From an uncultured Anaeroplasma sp. (lineage in GTDB: Bacteria > Bacillota_I > Bacilli_A > Acholeplasmatales > Anaeroplasmataceae), in assembly GCA_945920825.1 (NCBI GenBank), contig CAMEKD010000002.1:1-45499 (forward strand): DNA of 45,499 nucleotides, given 5' to 3'. The notes under the pieces are model-generated. The model saw only the letters and a list, made by a program, of their open reading frames with translations, did no database searches and was not told the origin of the DNA. This document shows positions 27,705 to 36,899 of the stretch, piece after piece. Every line of letters begins with the position of its first letter. Position 1 is the stretch's first letter. A program made the position numbers and the translations under genes.

Positions 27705-28531
27705 TATGCTTTTTTGCTGGTATTTCTAGCGCAGGAGCCAAGAAGTACATGGGTCTTTTTCTCTTCTTCCTCTCCAAAATCCTCAATACCAAGCTCTTCT
27801 TTTACCCAGTCATAGCCTTCTGCATCAATCTTAGAAATTAGCTCTGGTCCACCAGTTTTTACAATTCTACCATGAATCATAATATGAACGTAATCTGGCT
27901 TAATATAGTCTAATAATCTTTCATAATGTGTAATAAGTAAGCATCCAAAGGATTCGTTTACCATGCTATAAACATTCTCACCTACAATACGTAGGGCATC
28001 AACGTCAAGTCCTGAGTCTATTTCATCTAAAATTGCAAATTTTGGCTTTAGCATTTTCATTTGAAGAATTTCATTTCTCTTCTTTTCTCCACCGCTGAAG
28101 CCTTCATTTAAATATCTATGAGCTAAATCGGATGGCATCTTAAGCTCCATACATGCCTTATCATATTCCTTAATGAACTTGAATAAGGATGGATTTACAC
28201 CTGTAGTTGCCTTCATCGCAGCACGAATAAAATCAGAATTTGTAACTCCAGATACCTCTGCTGGATATTGATATGCTAAAAATAATCCCTTTCTAGCACG
28301 CTCATCTACCTGTAGCGGTAATAAATTTTCTCCATTTAATAGGATTTCTCCTCCAGTAATTTGATATTTTGGAGAACCCATTATACATGAGGAAAGTGTA
28401 GATTTACCTGTACCATTTGGTCCCATGATTGCATGAACCTCTCCTGTACGAATGGTTAAATCCACTCCCTTTAAGATTTCTTTTTCCTCAACTCTGGCAC
28501 ATAAGCCCTTAATTTCTAATACGTCACTCAT
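27704..28531 (-). CDS. sufC: Fe-S assembly ATPase SufC
   Basis: GPNGTGKSTLSSCIMG, FSGGEKKRNEILQM, AILDEIDSGLDVDALRIV. Confidence 0.95.
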   Translation of the reverse strand: MSDVLEIKGLCARVEEKEILKGVDLTIRTGEVHAIMGPNGTGKSTLSSCIMGSPKYQITGGEILLNGENLLPLQVDERARKGLFLAYQYPAEVSGVTNSDFIRAAMKATTGVNPSLFKFIKEYDKACMELKMPSDLAHRYLNEGFSGGEKKRNEILQMKMLKPKFAILDEIDSGLDVDALRIVGENVYSMVNESFGCLLITHYERLLDYIKPDYVHIMIHGRIVKTGGPELISKIDAEGYDWVKEELGIEDFGEEEEKKTHVLLGSCARNTSKKA

Positions 28532-28607
28532 TGCTATACCTGACTTTCTTCAATAAATTTACATAGATAGATTCCTCTACCAAACAAAATATATACATTT
28601 CTAAACG

Positions 28608-28649
28608 TTACAAAATGGAAAAACAAAATCCTGCTTTTCCATTTTGTAA
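28608..28649. repeat. 15-bp perfect inverted repeat TTACAAAATGGAAAA-N12-TTTTCCATTTTGTAA between leuS and suf (possible leuS terminator)
   Basis: Direct reading of both arms. Confidence 0.75.
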
Positions 28650-28662
28650 TCTTACTTATTCT

Positions 28663-31092
28663 TTACTTTATAACAAAATTGATAATCTTCTTAGGAACAA
28701 TAATCTTTTTAACAATCGTATGTCCCTCAAGATATTTTTGAACCTTTTCGCTCTTTAAAGCTAAAGCCTCAAGCTCCTCACTTGTCGCATCAACAGAGGC
28801 TAAAATAGTATCTCTTAGCTTACCATTAACACTTACAGGGTAATTCATAGTTGTATCCACCATTAATGATTCATCATATGTAGGCCAAGCCTCATATGCA
28901 ATCGTATCCTTGTGTCCTAGGGCAGCCCATAATTCCTCACCTAAATGTGGACATACAGGGCTAATTAGCTTTACTAAGCCTTCAAGATATGGAATATATA
29001 GCTTATCTGCCTTATATGCATCATTTACGAATACCATCATTGCAGAAATAGCTGTATTAAAGCCTAATGCTTCGAAATCATCCGTTACCTTTTTTACCAT
29101 CTTATTATAGGATTTCTCTAAGGATTTATCATATTCCTTTGTTTGCTTTGCTACATATTCATCACTACAAATTAAGCGGTAGACTCTTTCTATGAACTTT
29201 CTTGCGCCCTCAACACCATTAGGGTTCCAAGGCTTTGATGCCTCAAGTGGTCCCATGAACATTTCATATAAACGAAGTGTATCTGCACCATAATCTCTAA
29301 CGATATCCGATGGATTGATAACATATTTAGGGAATCTCTTACCCATCTTAATACCATTTTCACCTAAGATCATACCTTGGTGAACGAGCTTTTGGAATGG
29401 TTCCTTTGTAGGAGCAATCCCCTTTTCATAAAGGTATCTATTCCAAATTCTAGAATAAATTAAGTGTCCAACCGCATGTTCTGGTCCACCAATATATAAA
29501 TCCACTGGCATCCAATGCTTTAATAATTCCTTATTGGCAAGCTCTTTATCGTTTTTTGGATCAATGTATCTTAAATAATACCAAGAAGATCCTGCAGAAC
29601 CAGGCATCGTAGATGTTTCTCTTAAGCCCTTAATTCCGTTTTTATCATAATGCTTCCATTCACTAGCATTTTCAAGTGGTGCCTTACCATTTCTACCCTT
29701 GTAATCATCAAGCTCTGGTAATACAAGAGGTAATTCCTCATCCGGTAATACATATACACCATTTTCTGTATGTACTACTGGTACTGGCTCACCCCAATAT
29801 CTTTGACGAGCGAAAATCCATTCGCGGAAGCGGTAATTTGCAACTCTTCTTGCTCTACCCATTTCCTCAAGCTTCTTTGTAATACCCTCTTTGGCATCCA
29901 TAACCGTATAGCCATCAAATTCACAAGAATTGATTAATCTTGCCTCAGGGTTTTCTAAATAATCCTGCTTTTCATAAGCAGATAAACTTACATCCCTACC
30001 AGTAATTACCTGAATCATAGGAATATTATGTGCTACTGCATATTCAAAATCTCTTTGGTCATGGCTTGGTACGGCCATTACAGCACCAGTACCATAGGAT
30101 GCTAATACGAAATCGCCAATGAAAATAGGAACTTCCTTGCCATTTACTGGGTTAATACATGTAACACCCTTTAAAAGGCATCCGGTCTTACCCTTATTTA
30201 ATTCTGTACGGTCAAGCTCACTTTTGCTTGCGGTTTCCTTAATATAGGCATTAACCTCATCCTTGTTTTGGATTCTATCCATTAAATCTTGAACAATTTG
30301 TCCTTCTGGGGCAAGTACCATAAATGTAATACCATAGATCGTTTCAATACATGTTGTAAAGATAGAGAACTTTCCACCACCAACAATATCGAAATCAACC
30401 TCAACACCCATGGACTTACCAATCCAGTTTCTTTGCATTTCCTTTGTGGATTCTGGCCAATCGATTGTATCTAAGCCCTCAAGAAGCTTTTCGGCGAAGG
30501 CAGGCTGATCAATTACCCATTGCTTCATATTCTTACGAACAACAGGGAAGCCTCCTCTTTCACTCTTACCATCGATAACCTCATCATTCGATAATACTGT
30601 GCCTAATTCTTCACACCAGTTCACTGGCATATCGATATATTTTGCATAGCCATCTAAATATAAATTTTTAAAAATCCATTGTGTCCAATGATAGAAGGAT
30701 GGATCCGATGTCGAAATACATTTATCCCAATCATAATCAAAGCCTAATTCCTTAAGCTGCTTAGTAAATGTTTCAATATTCTTTACTGTAAATCCCTCAG
30801 GATGATTACCTGTTTGAATAGCATATTGCTCTGCAGGAAGGCCAAAGGAATCATATCCCATTGGGTGTAATACATTATAGCCCTGCATTCTTTTCATTCT
30901 AGAGATTATATCTGTTGCTGTATATCCCTCAGGATGTCCTGCATGAAGACCAACTCCAGATGGATATGGGAACATATCAAGAGCATAAAATTTTGGCTTA
31001 GAAAAATCCCATACATCTGTTTTGAATGTATGATTCTCCTCCCAATACTTTTGCCACTTCTTTTCAATTTCCAAATGATTGTATTCTTTCAT
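28663..31092 (-). CDS. leuS: Leucyl-tRNA synthetase
   Basis: MFPYPSGVGLHAGHPEGYTATDI, KMGKRFPKYVINPSDIV (KMSKS-like). Confidence 0.97.
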   Translation of the reverse strand: MKEYNHLEIEKKWQKYWEENHTFKTDVWDFSKPKFYALDMFPYPSGVGLHAGHPEGYTATDIISRMKRMQGYNVLHPMGYDSFGLPAEQYAIQTGNHPEGFTVKNIETFTKQLKELGFDYDWDKCISTSDPSFYHWTQWIFKNLYLDGYAKYIDMPVNWCEELGTVLSNDEVIDGKSERGGFPVVRKNMKQWVIDQPAFAEKLLEGLDTIDWPESTKEMQRNWIGKSMGVEVDFDIVGGGKFSIFTTCIETIYGITFMVLAPEGQIVQDLMDRIQNKDEVNAYIKETASKSELDRTELNKGKTGCLLKGVTCINPVNGKEVPIFIGDFVLASYGTGAVMAVPSHDQRDFEYAVAHNIPMIQVITGRDVSLSAYEKQDYLENPEARLINSCEFDGYTVMDAKEGITKKLEEMGRARRVANYRFREWIFARQRYWGEPVPVVHTENGVYVLPDEELPLVLPELDDYKGRNGKAPLENASEWKHYDKNGIKGLRETSTMPGSAGSSWYYLRYIDPKNDKELANKELLKHWMPVDLYIGGPEHAVGHLIYSRIWNRYLYEKGIAPTKEPFQKLVHQGMILGENGIKMGKRFPKYVINPSDIVRDYGADTLRLYEMFMGPLEASKPWNPNGVEGARKFIERVYRLICSDEYVAKQTKEYDKSLEKSYNKMVKKVTDDFEALGFNTAISAMMVFVNDAYKADKLYIPYLEGLVKLISPVCPHLGEELWAALGHKDTIAYEAWPTYDESLMVDTTMNYPVSVNGKLRDTILASVDATSEELEALALKSEKVQKYLEGHTIVKKIIVPKKIINFVIK

Positions 31093-31202
31093 ATTAATAC
31101 CTCTCTTCCAAAGGTGCGCATAAACGCTTTTAATATTTTATCACAAACAATTCTATTTTTATAGTAAAATCTGAAAAAACATAGTTACAATTTCAAAATA
31201 AA

Positions 31203-31222
31203 AGAGGGAATTATATTCCCTC
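31203..31222 (-). terminator. Terminator
   Basis: GAGGGAATtatATTCCCTC followed by a minus-strand U-rich tract. Confidence 0.7.
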
Positions 31223-31621
31223 CTACTTCTTTTGGCCTATCATCACTGGTTTTTGAGGGCTTACTTTATGGTTAATAACCGTAAGGACTGTAACACTTAC
31301 TACCAAAAGTAGTCCATATACTATCCAGTATATGACTCTTCCCTCTTGATATTTATCCACATATTTTAAAACATAATATCCTAAAACACCAATGGCAACT
31401 ATAGTTGCATAAATCGCTCCAGTGAATCTTTTAATCTCATAACGATTTAATACCTTAACAAGAAGCAAAATTATATTTAAAAAGCCAAAGGACATCGTCG
31501 CAATTAATGCACCCATAAAAGACCAATATTCCATTTTAAAAAATACCATAAAAAAGATAATGGATGCTAAAAATAATCCCATTAAGGAAAACCATATAAT
31601 ATCTATTATTCTTTTACTCAT
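31223..31621 (-). CDS. Small integral membrane protein, unknown
   Basis: 132 aa, about four hydrophobic segments; 4 bp overlap with the cinA-like gene. Confidence 0.6.
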   Translation of the reverse strand: MSKRIIDIIWFSLMGLFLASIIFFMVFFKMEYWSFMGALIATMSFGFLNIILLLVKVLNRYEIKRFTGAIYATIVAIGVLGYYVLKYVDKYQEGRVIYWIVYGLLLVVSVTVLTVINHKVSPQKPVMIGQKK

Positions 31622-32091
31622 AAAAGCTCATTTAACCTCTTAAACACATAATCTGTTGCAGCTTCTCTTACATTATTTCTACCAATATTTCCAAACTGAA
31701 TTTTTTCGCCAAAAAGTGCTCCATTAATATAAAATCCAAAGCACACTGTGCCCAAAGGAATCAAATCAGATCCCCCAGTAGGCCCTGCAACTCCAGTGAC
31801 GCCAACGCCTATAGAGGCTTCCGTATTTAACGCAACACCATAAGCCATTTCTTTAGCTACCTCTATAGATACCACATCATATTTTTCAATTGTATCAAAG
31901 GATACTCCAAGATATTTATTTTTAGCCTCGTTTGAATAAGTAACAAAGGAGGCATTTAATACCTTAGATGCGTTTGAAACATTGATTATTCTTGCTGCAC
32001 ATAATCCTCCTGTACAGGATTCTGCAAAGGCAATATGATACTTCTTTTCGATTAATTTTAAAACGACCTCTTCTTCCATAATTACCCCCAA
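31618..32091 (-). CDS. CinA C-terminal domain / nicotinamide-nucleotide amidohydrolase (PncC-like)
   Basis: IAFAESCTGGLCAARI, GVGVTGVAGPTGGSDLIPLGTVCFGF. Start may be the internal Met at 32079. Confidence 0.9.
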   Translation of the reverse strand: MGVIMEEEVVLKLIEKKYHIAFAESCTGGLCAARIINVSNASKVLNASFVTYSNEAKNKYLGVSFDTIEKYDVVSIEVAKEMAYGVALNTEASIGVGVTGVAGPTGGSDLIPLGTVCFGFYINGALFGEKIQFGNIGRNNVREAATDYVFKRLNELL

Positions 32092-32107
32092 GGTAATAGC
32101 ATAGCTA

Positions 32108-32587
32108 TTATTTATGATATGTTTCGTTATTATTTATCTTAAACGCTCTATAAATTTGTTCTAATAAAATGACCTGCATGAGCTGATGCGGAAAAGTCAT
32201 TTTAGAAAAGCAAAGCTTATAATCTACTTTATCTAAAACATCCTTAGAAATTCCTAAGGATCCACCAATAATAAAGGATATATTTGCGTTATGATAGGAG
32301 AATATATCAAGCATCTTTTTTGCTAAGTCTATACTCGATAGCATTTCACCCTTTAAATCTAGGGCAATCTTATAGGAATTCGAAGGTAAAACCTTTAAAA
32401 TTCTTTCTCCTTCCTTATTCTTAATTGCCTCAATTTCCTTATCACTTGGAGAATCATTAATTGCCTCATCAGAAACCTTTAAGAATTCAACCTTTGTGTA
32501 TTTGCCTAATCTTTTTGTATATTCCTTAATCGCATCAATCAAATACTTTTCTTTGATATTTCCAACACTTACAATATATATTTTCAT
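32108..32587 (-). CDS. rlmH: 23S rRNA pseudouridine-1915 N3-methyltransferase
   Basis: MKIYIVSVGNIKEKYLIDAIKEYTKRL, SFIIGGSLGIS, KMTFPHQLMQVILLEQIYRAFKI. Confidence 0.95.
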   Translation of the reverse strand: MKIYIVSVGNIKEKYLIDAIKEYTKRLGKYTKVEFLKVSDEAINDSPSDKEIEAIKNKEGERILKVLPSNSYKIALDLKGEMLSSIDLAKKMLDIFSYHNANISFIIGGSLGISKDVLDKVDYKLCFSKMTFPHQLMQVILLEQIYRAFKINNNETYHK

Positions 32588-33423
32588 ATTTCATAATCCC
32601 CGCTAAAGAATGGCTTTAAAATACCAAATTTTACATTCGATGTATCAATACCAAAATCATTAAATACCTTTTCTCTTGTAAGCTCAATAATCTCCGTTAA
32701 ATTACATTCCTTTGATACATGAGCATGTAAAATAAGCTTAGTCTTATTTCCAATAACATTACATAGGGTAATCATAGAATCCTCATTCGACATATGGCCA
32801 TGGTCCCCTAAAACTCGAATTTTTAAGGAATATGGTCTTTCCGAATGCATTAATATTTCAGGATCGTGATTCGATTCTAATATATATGCCTCAGCATTTG
32901 CTATTTCTTGATAAATTGCCTGATGAACATAGCCAGTATCTGTAATATAAACAAGCTTTTTCTCATCGTTATAGAAGGAAAAGCCAATACATTCCTTTGC
33001 ATCGTGAAATAAAGGTAAAACCTGAATCTTTAAATCTTTTTCAATATAGAAAGGATATAGCATAGAATTTGCTAATCTTTCGATTAATATTAATGAGCCA
33101 TTCTTCTTTTTCTCCTCAAGTAAGGCTAAGATTTTTTCCTTACCTGGTCTATTAAACATTTCAATAACTCCATAGTAGGTACCTAAGGACATATAGATTT
33201 TTAAATGGCATTCCTTAAGCATTTGAGGTAATGCTCTTATATGATCTAAATGCTCATGAGTTATAAATAAACAGGCTATATCGCCTAAGGTTAGGCCATA
33301 TCTAGAAAGATTATCTAGAATTTGCTTCCTAGTAATTCCTGCATCAATCAATATATTTATACCCTTTGTTCTAAGTAAAGTACAGTTCCCATCAGAACCA
33401 CTAGAAAACACGCTAAATTCCAT
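32584..33423 (-). CDS. MBL-fold metallohydrolase, YycJ/WalJ-like
   Basis: FSSGSDGNCTLL, LFITHEHLDHIRALP, GDHGHMSNEDS; adjacent to rlmH. Confidence 0.88.
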   Translation of the reverse strand: MEFSVFSSGSDGNCTLLRTKGINILIDAGITRKQILDNLSRYGLTLGDIACLFITHEHLDHIRALPQMLKECHLKIYMSLGTYYGVIEMFNRPGKEKILALLEEKKKNGSLILIERLANSMLYPFYIEKDLKIQVLPLFHDAKECIGFSFYNDEKKLVYITDTGYVHQAIYQEIANAEAYILESNHDPEILMHSERPYSLKIRVLGDHGHMSNEDSMITLCNVIGNKTKLILHAHVSKECNLTEIIELTREKVFNDFGIDTSNVKFGILKPFFSGDYEI

Positions 33424-33528
33424 ATTCTACCTCCACCGGAGGACATTATAACATAACTATTCTTTTCTTAAAAGAAAAAGAAATGAAAATGTCTATTATT
33501 TTTATCCATTTTCAATTTTATAATTTCG

Positions 33529-33557
33529 TTGCATTTTAAATCCATAAATGATATGAT
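33529..33557 (+). promoter_or_regulatory. Promoter of giant lipoprotein operon
   Basis: TTGCAT-N17-TATGAT, followed by RBS AAAGGAG at about 33587. Confidence 0.65.
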
Positions 33558-33598
33558 ATTATTTGCATTAGTTTAATTTTTTAGATAAAGGAGTATGA

Positions 33599-36500
33599 AT
33601 GACAATGACAAAGAAAACATTGCGCAGAGCGGTTACTGCTTCCCTTGCTAGCGCATTCGCAATATCTTTAGCATCTTGTTCAGCTGCATCGGACAATCAT
33701 GGTAAAATCGATTTAGATGCCATCTATGCTTCTAGTGGAGATTATTCCGTATCCTACGGAGATATCTGGAACGAGCTTAAATGGAAATCGAATGAGGTTT
33801 TAGATACTCAAATTACCAATGTAGTTTTAAATAAGTATATCAGTCGTATTAGCATTGTTCTATCTAAGGATTCTAACTCTCTTACAGGAGAGGATAAAGA
33901 AGCTTTAGGCTTTGATAGCGAGAATAATGTTTATAGCGATGATGCTTATAACAAGATGAAAGAAAATTATGAAGAAAGAATTGTAGATTACGTAGTACAA
34001 GACATCTATAATTTCACTTATCAAACCGATAACTATTGGGACAATTTCGAATCCCTAAAGCGTGTCGATATTGATACCCTAGAGGCTAAATATGTAGATG
34101 AGATTTATTCTGAATATTTAGTTGACACTATTGATGGTGTGGAATTAATTAAGTTAATTCAAAAAGCAGATTACAAGAATTATAAGGATAATTTTGCAAA
34201 CTATTTAAAGCTTGCAAAGGGCTTATCTCAAATCTATTATCCTCTTTATGCAAAGGAATTATTAGCCTATAGTGGACTTGAGGAGGATATTAAAGAGGCG
34301 GATGAGGAAGATACAGATGCTGATGATGATCAGTGGGGTTATTATGCTGTATCAAAATATGTATCTAAATTCAAGGAAGAGTACACAAATAATTATGATA
34401 TGAGTGCTATCATTATCAACTTTGCAAACTCAAGTGAAATGGAAGATACATTAAGAGCCTTTGGATTAAAGTTCAATGGTAAGAACCTATATTATATTTA
34501 TGATTCAAAGGATACGAATAAATATACCTTAAATGCAGATGGCTATATGACTTATGAGGATTACATCAAATATTATGATGATTTCTCTACAAGTAATCTA
34601 AATAATGGTCGTGATGATGAAGGTAACCAGATGGCAACGGTTGTATCTAGCCAAGCCATACTAGAAATTTATATCCAAATATATAATTATGTATATGGCG
34701 GATATAGAAAAAAGCTATCCTCTACTTATACTGGTACAGCTTATACACAGCTAAACCAATTAAGAAGATTAACGGATGAAATCTTAGAGGCTTATGCATC
34801 TCCTGCTCCAGGAACTACCGTTGAGGAAATGCTAAAGAAGGCAAAGAATACGCTTAAGGCAGATAACGCTGAAGAGACTTACTATACTGCAAAAAATTTA
34901 AAGAAGCTTTATGGTGATACATTCAAAACCTATATGTATGATACATTAAAGCTAAAGCAAGGCTCTACTTGCTATTCTTATAGCGGTCAAACATCAAATC
35001 TAGGTACATCCTTAGCTTATAAATTTGATGAATATACACATCATGTAGATAAAGAGGAAATTACAGATTCTTCCTTAATTCATTTTAAGGAATGGTATAA
35101 CGAAGAGGAAAGAAACTCTACAGATATCACTGCATTATTGTTAGATACTGAAGCCTATCCATCCTTATCCTCAGATATATTAGAATTATTAAAGAAGGAT
35201 GATATTACTTCTTCTGCAATTACAAATTATTTAAGTGAAGAATTAGATGATGTTTCTGTAAAGATTTATAATGAAGCTTGTGAAATCAAGTATTCTGCAG
35301 ATAATGCAGATTATTCAAATGCATTATCTAAGGTGGGAAATGATAACATTTTAGCTACGATTTCTTATGATAATGTAACTTGGAATTTAAATATTGTTGG
35401 AGATAGTGAGGATAAGGATTCTGTTTTAATTCCTGGTACTTCTACTCCATTTGGTGTATTTGATTATTTAGAGGCCAAGAGTGGTACAACTACTGCGGTT
35501 GATTTAATATCTTCAAAGATTGTTAAGACTACAAAAGAATACGAGAATACAAATAAGGATAGAGATTTATATAAGAGATATATTGAGAATATGCTATTAA
35601 GCTTCTCTAATGATTATTATTCTCAAAGTGGATATCCTGCATCTATTGGTAAATATAATTTCTTAATGCTATATTTCCATACTGCCGATGTAGAAAAGAT
35701 CATTGATGATTATTATAGAGTAAATGCTGCATCCTCTAAGCTATTAACAGATTATTCTTCAGATAAGCTAGTAAACTTCTTTGAAAAATATGTTGATATC
35801 CAAGAGGCAAATTATTTCTCCTTAGGTGGTACTCGTCTTTATGTATATTTAGATAGAGATGATGACGGCAAGGAGGATGAGGTTTCTGATTGGTGCGATT
35901 TGCTTGTATCTGATTATGATGCAACAAGCGTATTTGCAGGTAAGACCTTCGGTGAGGTTGCAAAACAATTCGTTTGGGAAATCTACAATAAGATTAGTGC
36001 ATCAACATCCTCTCATACAGAGACTGCAACCCAGCTAGTAAGCGAGATTTCATCTTCTGCAAAGGCCGCTTATGATGAGAACCCTATTTCCGCTGAAAAC
36101 ACTTGGGCAGTTTATAGACATTTAGGTTTAAATGTAAAGACTGCAGAATTCACTGCTACAAACGCAACAACAGATATTGATTTTGATTTAAAGCAGCGTC
36201 TATATGATTATTCAAGAGGCTATAGCTTAGATACAAATGGAAATATCACAAAGACTTATGAATATTTCTTAAATAATACATATCCAACATGCTATATCGA
36301 GCCAATGGGTGATAAGGATACGGTAATTAAGGCTGACGATGACACTATCATTCAAACGAATGATGGATATAACCTAATCATGGTTACATCTGGTACTACT
36401 TCTGCATCCGCAAAATGGACTAAGACAGATAATAGCGAGGGTATTTTAGAGAATATCGTATTCATGTATAACGAGAACCCTATCACAATTACAGATATCT

Positions 36501-36898
36501 ATAATGATACTGAGGAATTAAATTTCAACCAGATTAAGTTCTATATTCTAGATTATGCAATCCATGGTTCATCCACTTTAGCTCCTCAATCATTATCCGA
36601 TGCATATTCAAGATATCTATCTCCAGTAGTAACTCGTTTTACTTCTTCTGAGACACAAAGAATTATTTTAATTAATTATATTGAAAATTCTACAAATGCA
36701 AGCATTAGCTTCACAAAGAGCGGCAACAATGATGCATTTGCTAAGATTGTAGCTATCGCACAAACTTCTGCTGATAATTATAGCTATTTATATAATGATA
36801 CAACAGGTACATCGAACCTATATGATTACAAGGATGAAAATGGTAATCTAGTTACTTGGTGGGATAGCATTAAAACTATTTTAAAGGAGGAGGCTTAA
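33599..36898 (+). CDS. Giant lipoprotein (1099 aa), PrsA/SurA-foldase-like organisation
   Basis: Signal and lipobox AFAISLASC; N-terminal DIWNELKWKSNEVLDTQITNVVLNKYIS (SurA-N-like); LYVYLDRDDDGKEDE; late GYNLIMV. Confidence 0.65.
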   Translation: MTMTKKTLRRAVTASLASAFAISLASCSAASDNHGKIDLDAIYASSGDYSVSYGDIWNELKWKSNEVLDTQITNVVLNKYISRISIVLSKDSNSLTGEDKEALGFDSENNVYSDDAYNKMKENYEERIVDYVVQDIYNFTYQTDNYWDNFESLKRVDIDTLEAKYVDEIYSEYLVDTIDGVELIKLIQKADYKNYKDNFANYLKLAKGLSQIYYPLYAKELLAYSGLEEDIKEADEEDTDADDDQWGYYAVSKYVSKFKEEYTNNYDMSAIIINFANSSEMEDTLRAFGLKFNGKNLYYIYDSKDTNKYTLNADGYMTYEDYIKYYDDFSTSNLNNGRDDEGNQMATVVSSQAILEIYIQIYNYVYGGYRKKLSSTYTGTAYTQLNQLRRLTDEILEAYASPAPGTTVEEMLKKAKNTLKADNAEETYYTAKNLKKLYGDTFKTYMYDTLKLKQGSTCYSYSGQTSNLGTSLAYKFDEYTHHVDKEEITDSSLIHFKEWYNEEERNSTDITALLLDTEAYPSLSSDILELLKKDDITSSAITNYLSEELDDVSVKIYNEACEIKYSADNADYSNALSKVGNDNILATISYDNVTWNLNIVGDSEDKDSVLIPGTSTPFGVFDYLEAKSGTTTAVDLISSKIVKTTKEYENTNKDRDLYKRYIENMLLSFSNDYYSQSGYPASIGKYNFLMLYFHTADVEKIIDDYYRVNAASSKLLTDYSSDKLVNFFEKYVDIQEANYFSLGGTRLYVYLDRDDDGKEDEVSDWCDLLVSDYDATSVFAGKTFGEVAKQFVWEIYNKISASTSSHTETATQLVSEISSSAKAAYDENPISAENTWAVYRHLGLNVKTAEFTATNATTDIDFDLKQRLYDYSRGYSLDTNGNITKTYEYFLNNTYPTCYIEPMGDKDTVIKADDDTIIQTNDGYNLIMVTSGTTSASAKWTKTDNSEGILENIVFMYNENPITITDIYNDTEELNFNQIKFYILDYAIHGSSTLAPQSLSDAYSRYLSPVVTRFTSSETQRIILINYIENSTNASISFTKSGNNDAFAKIVAIAQTSADNYSYLYNDTTGTSNLYDYKDENGNLVTWWDSIKTILKEEA

Positions 36899-36899
36899 G

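Noticed and set aside
31092-31200. T-box leader for leuS
   Set aside because: The upstream region is too short and AT-rich, with no T-box core or terminator/antiterminator.
35736-35963. Minus-strand 75-aa ORF inside giant lipoprotein 1
   Set aside because: Antisense, Gln/His/Arg-rich composition typical of reverse-complemented AT-rich codons.
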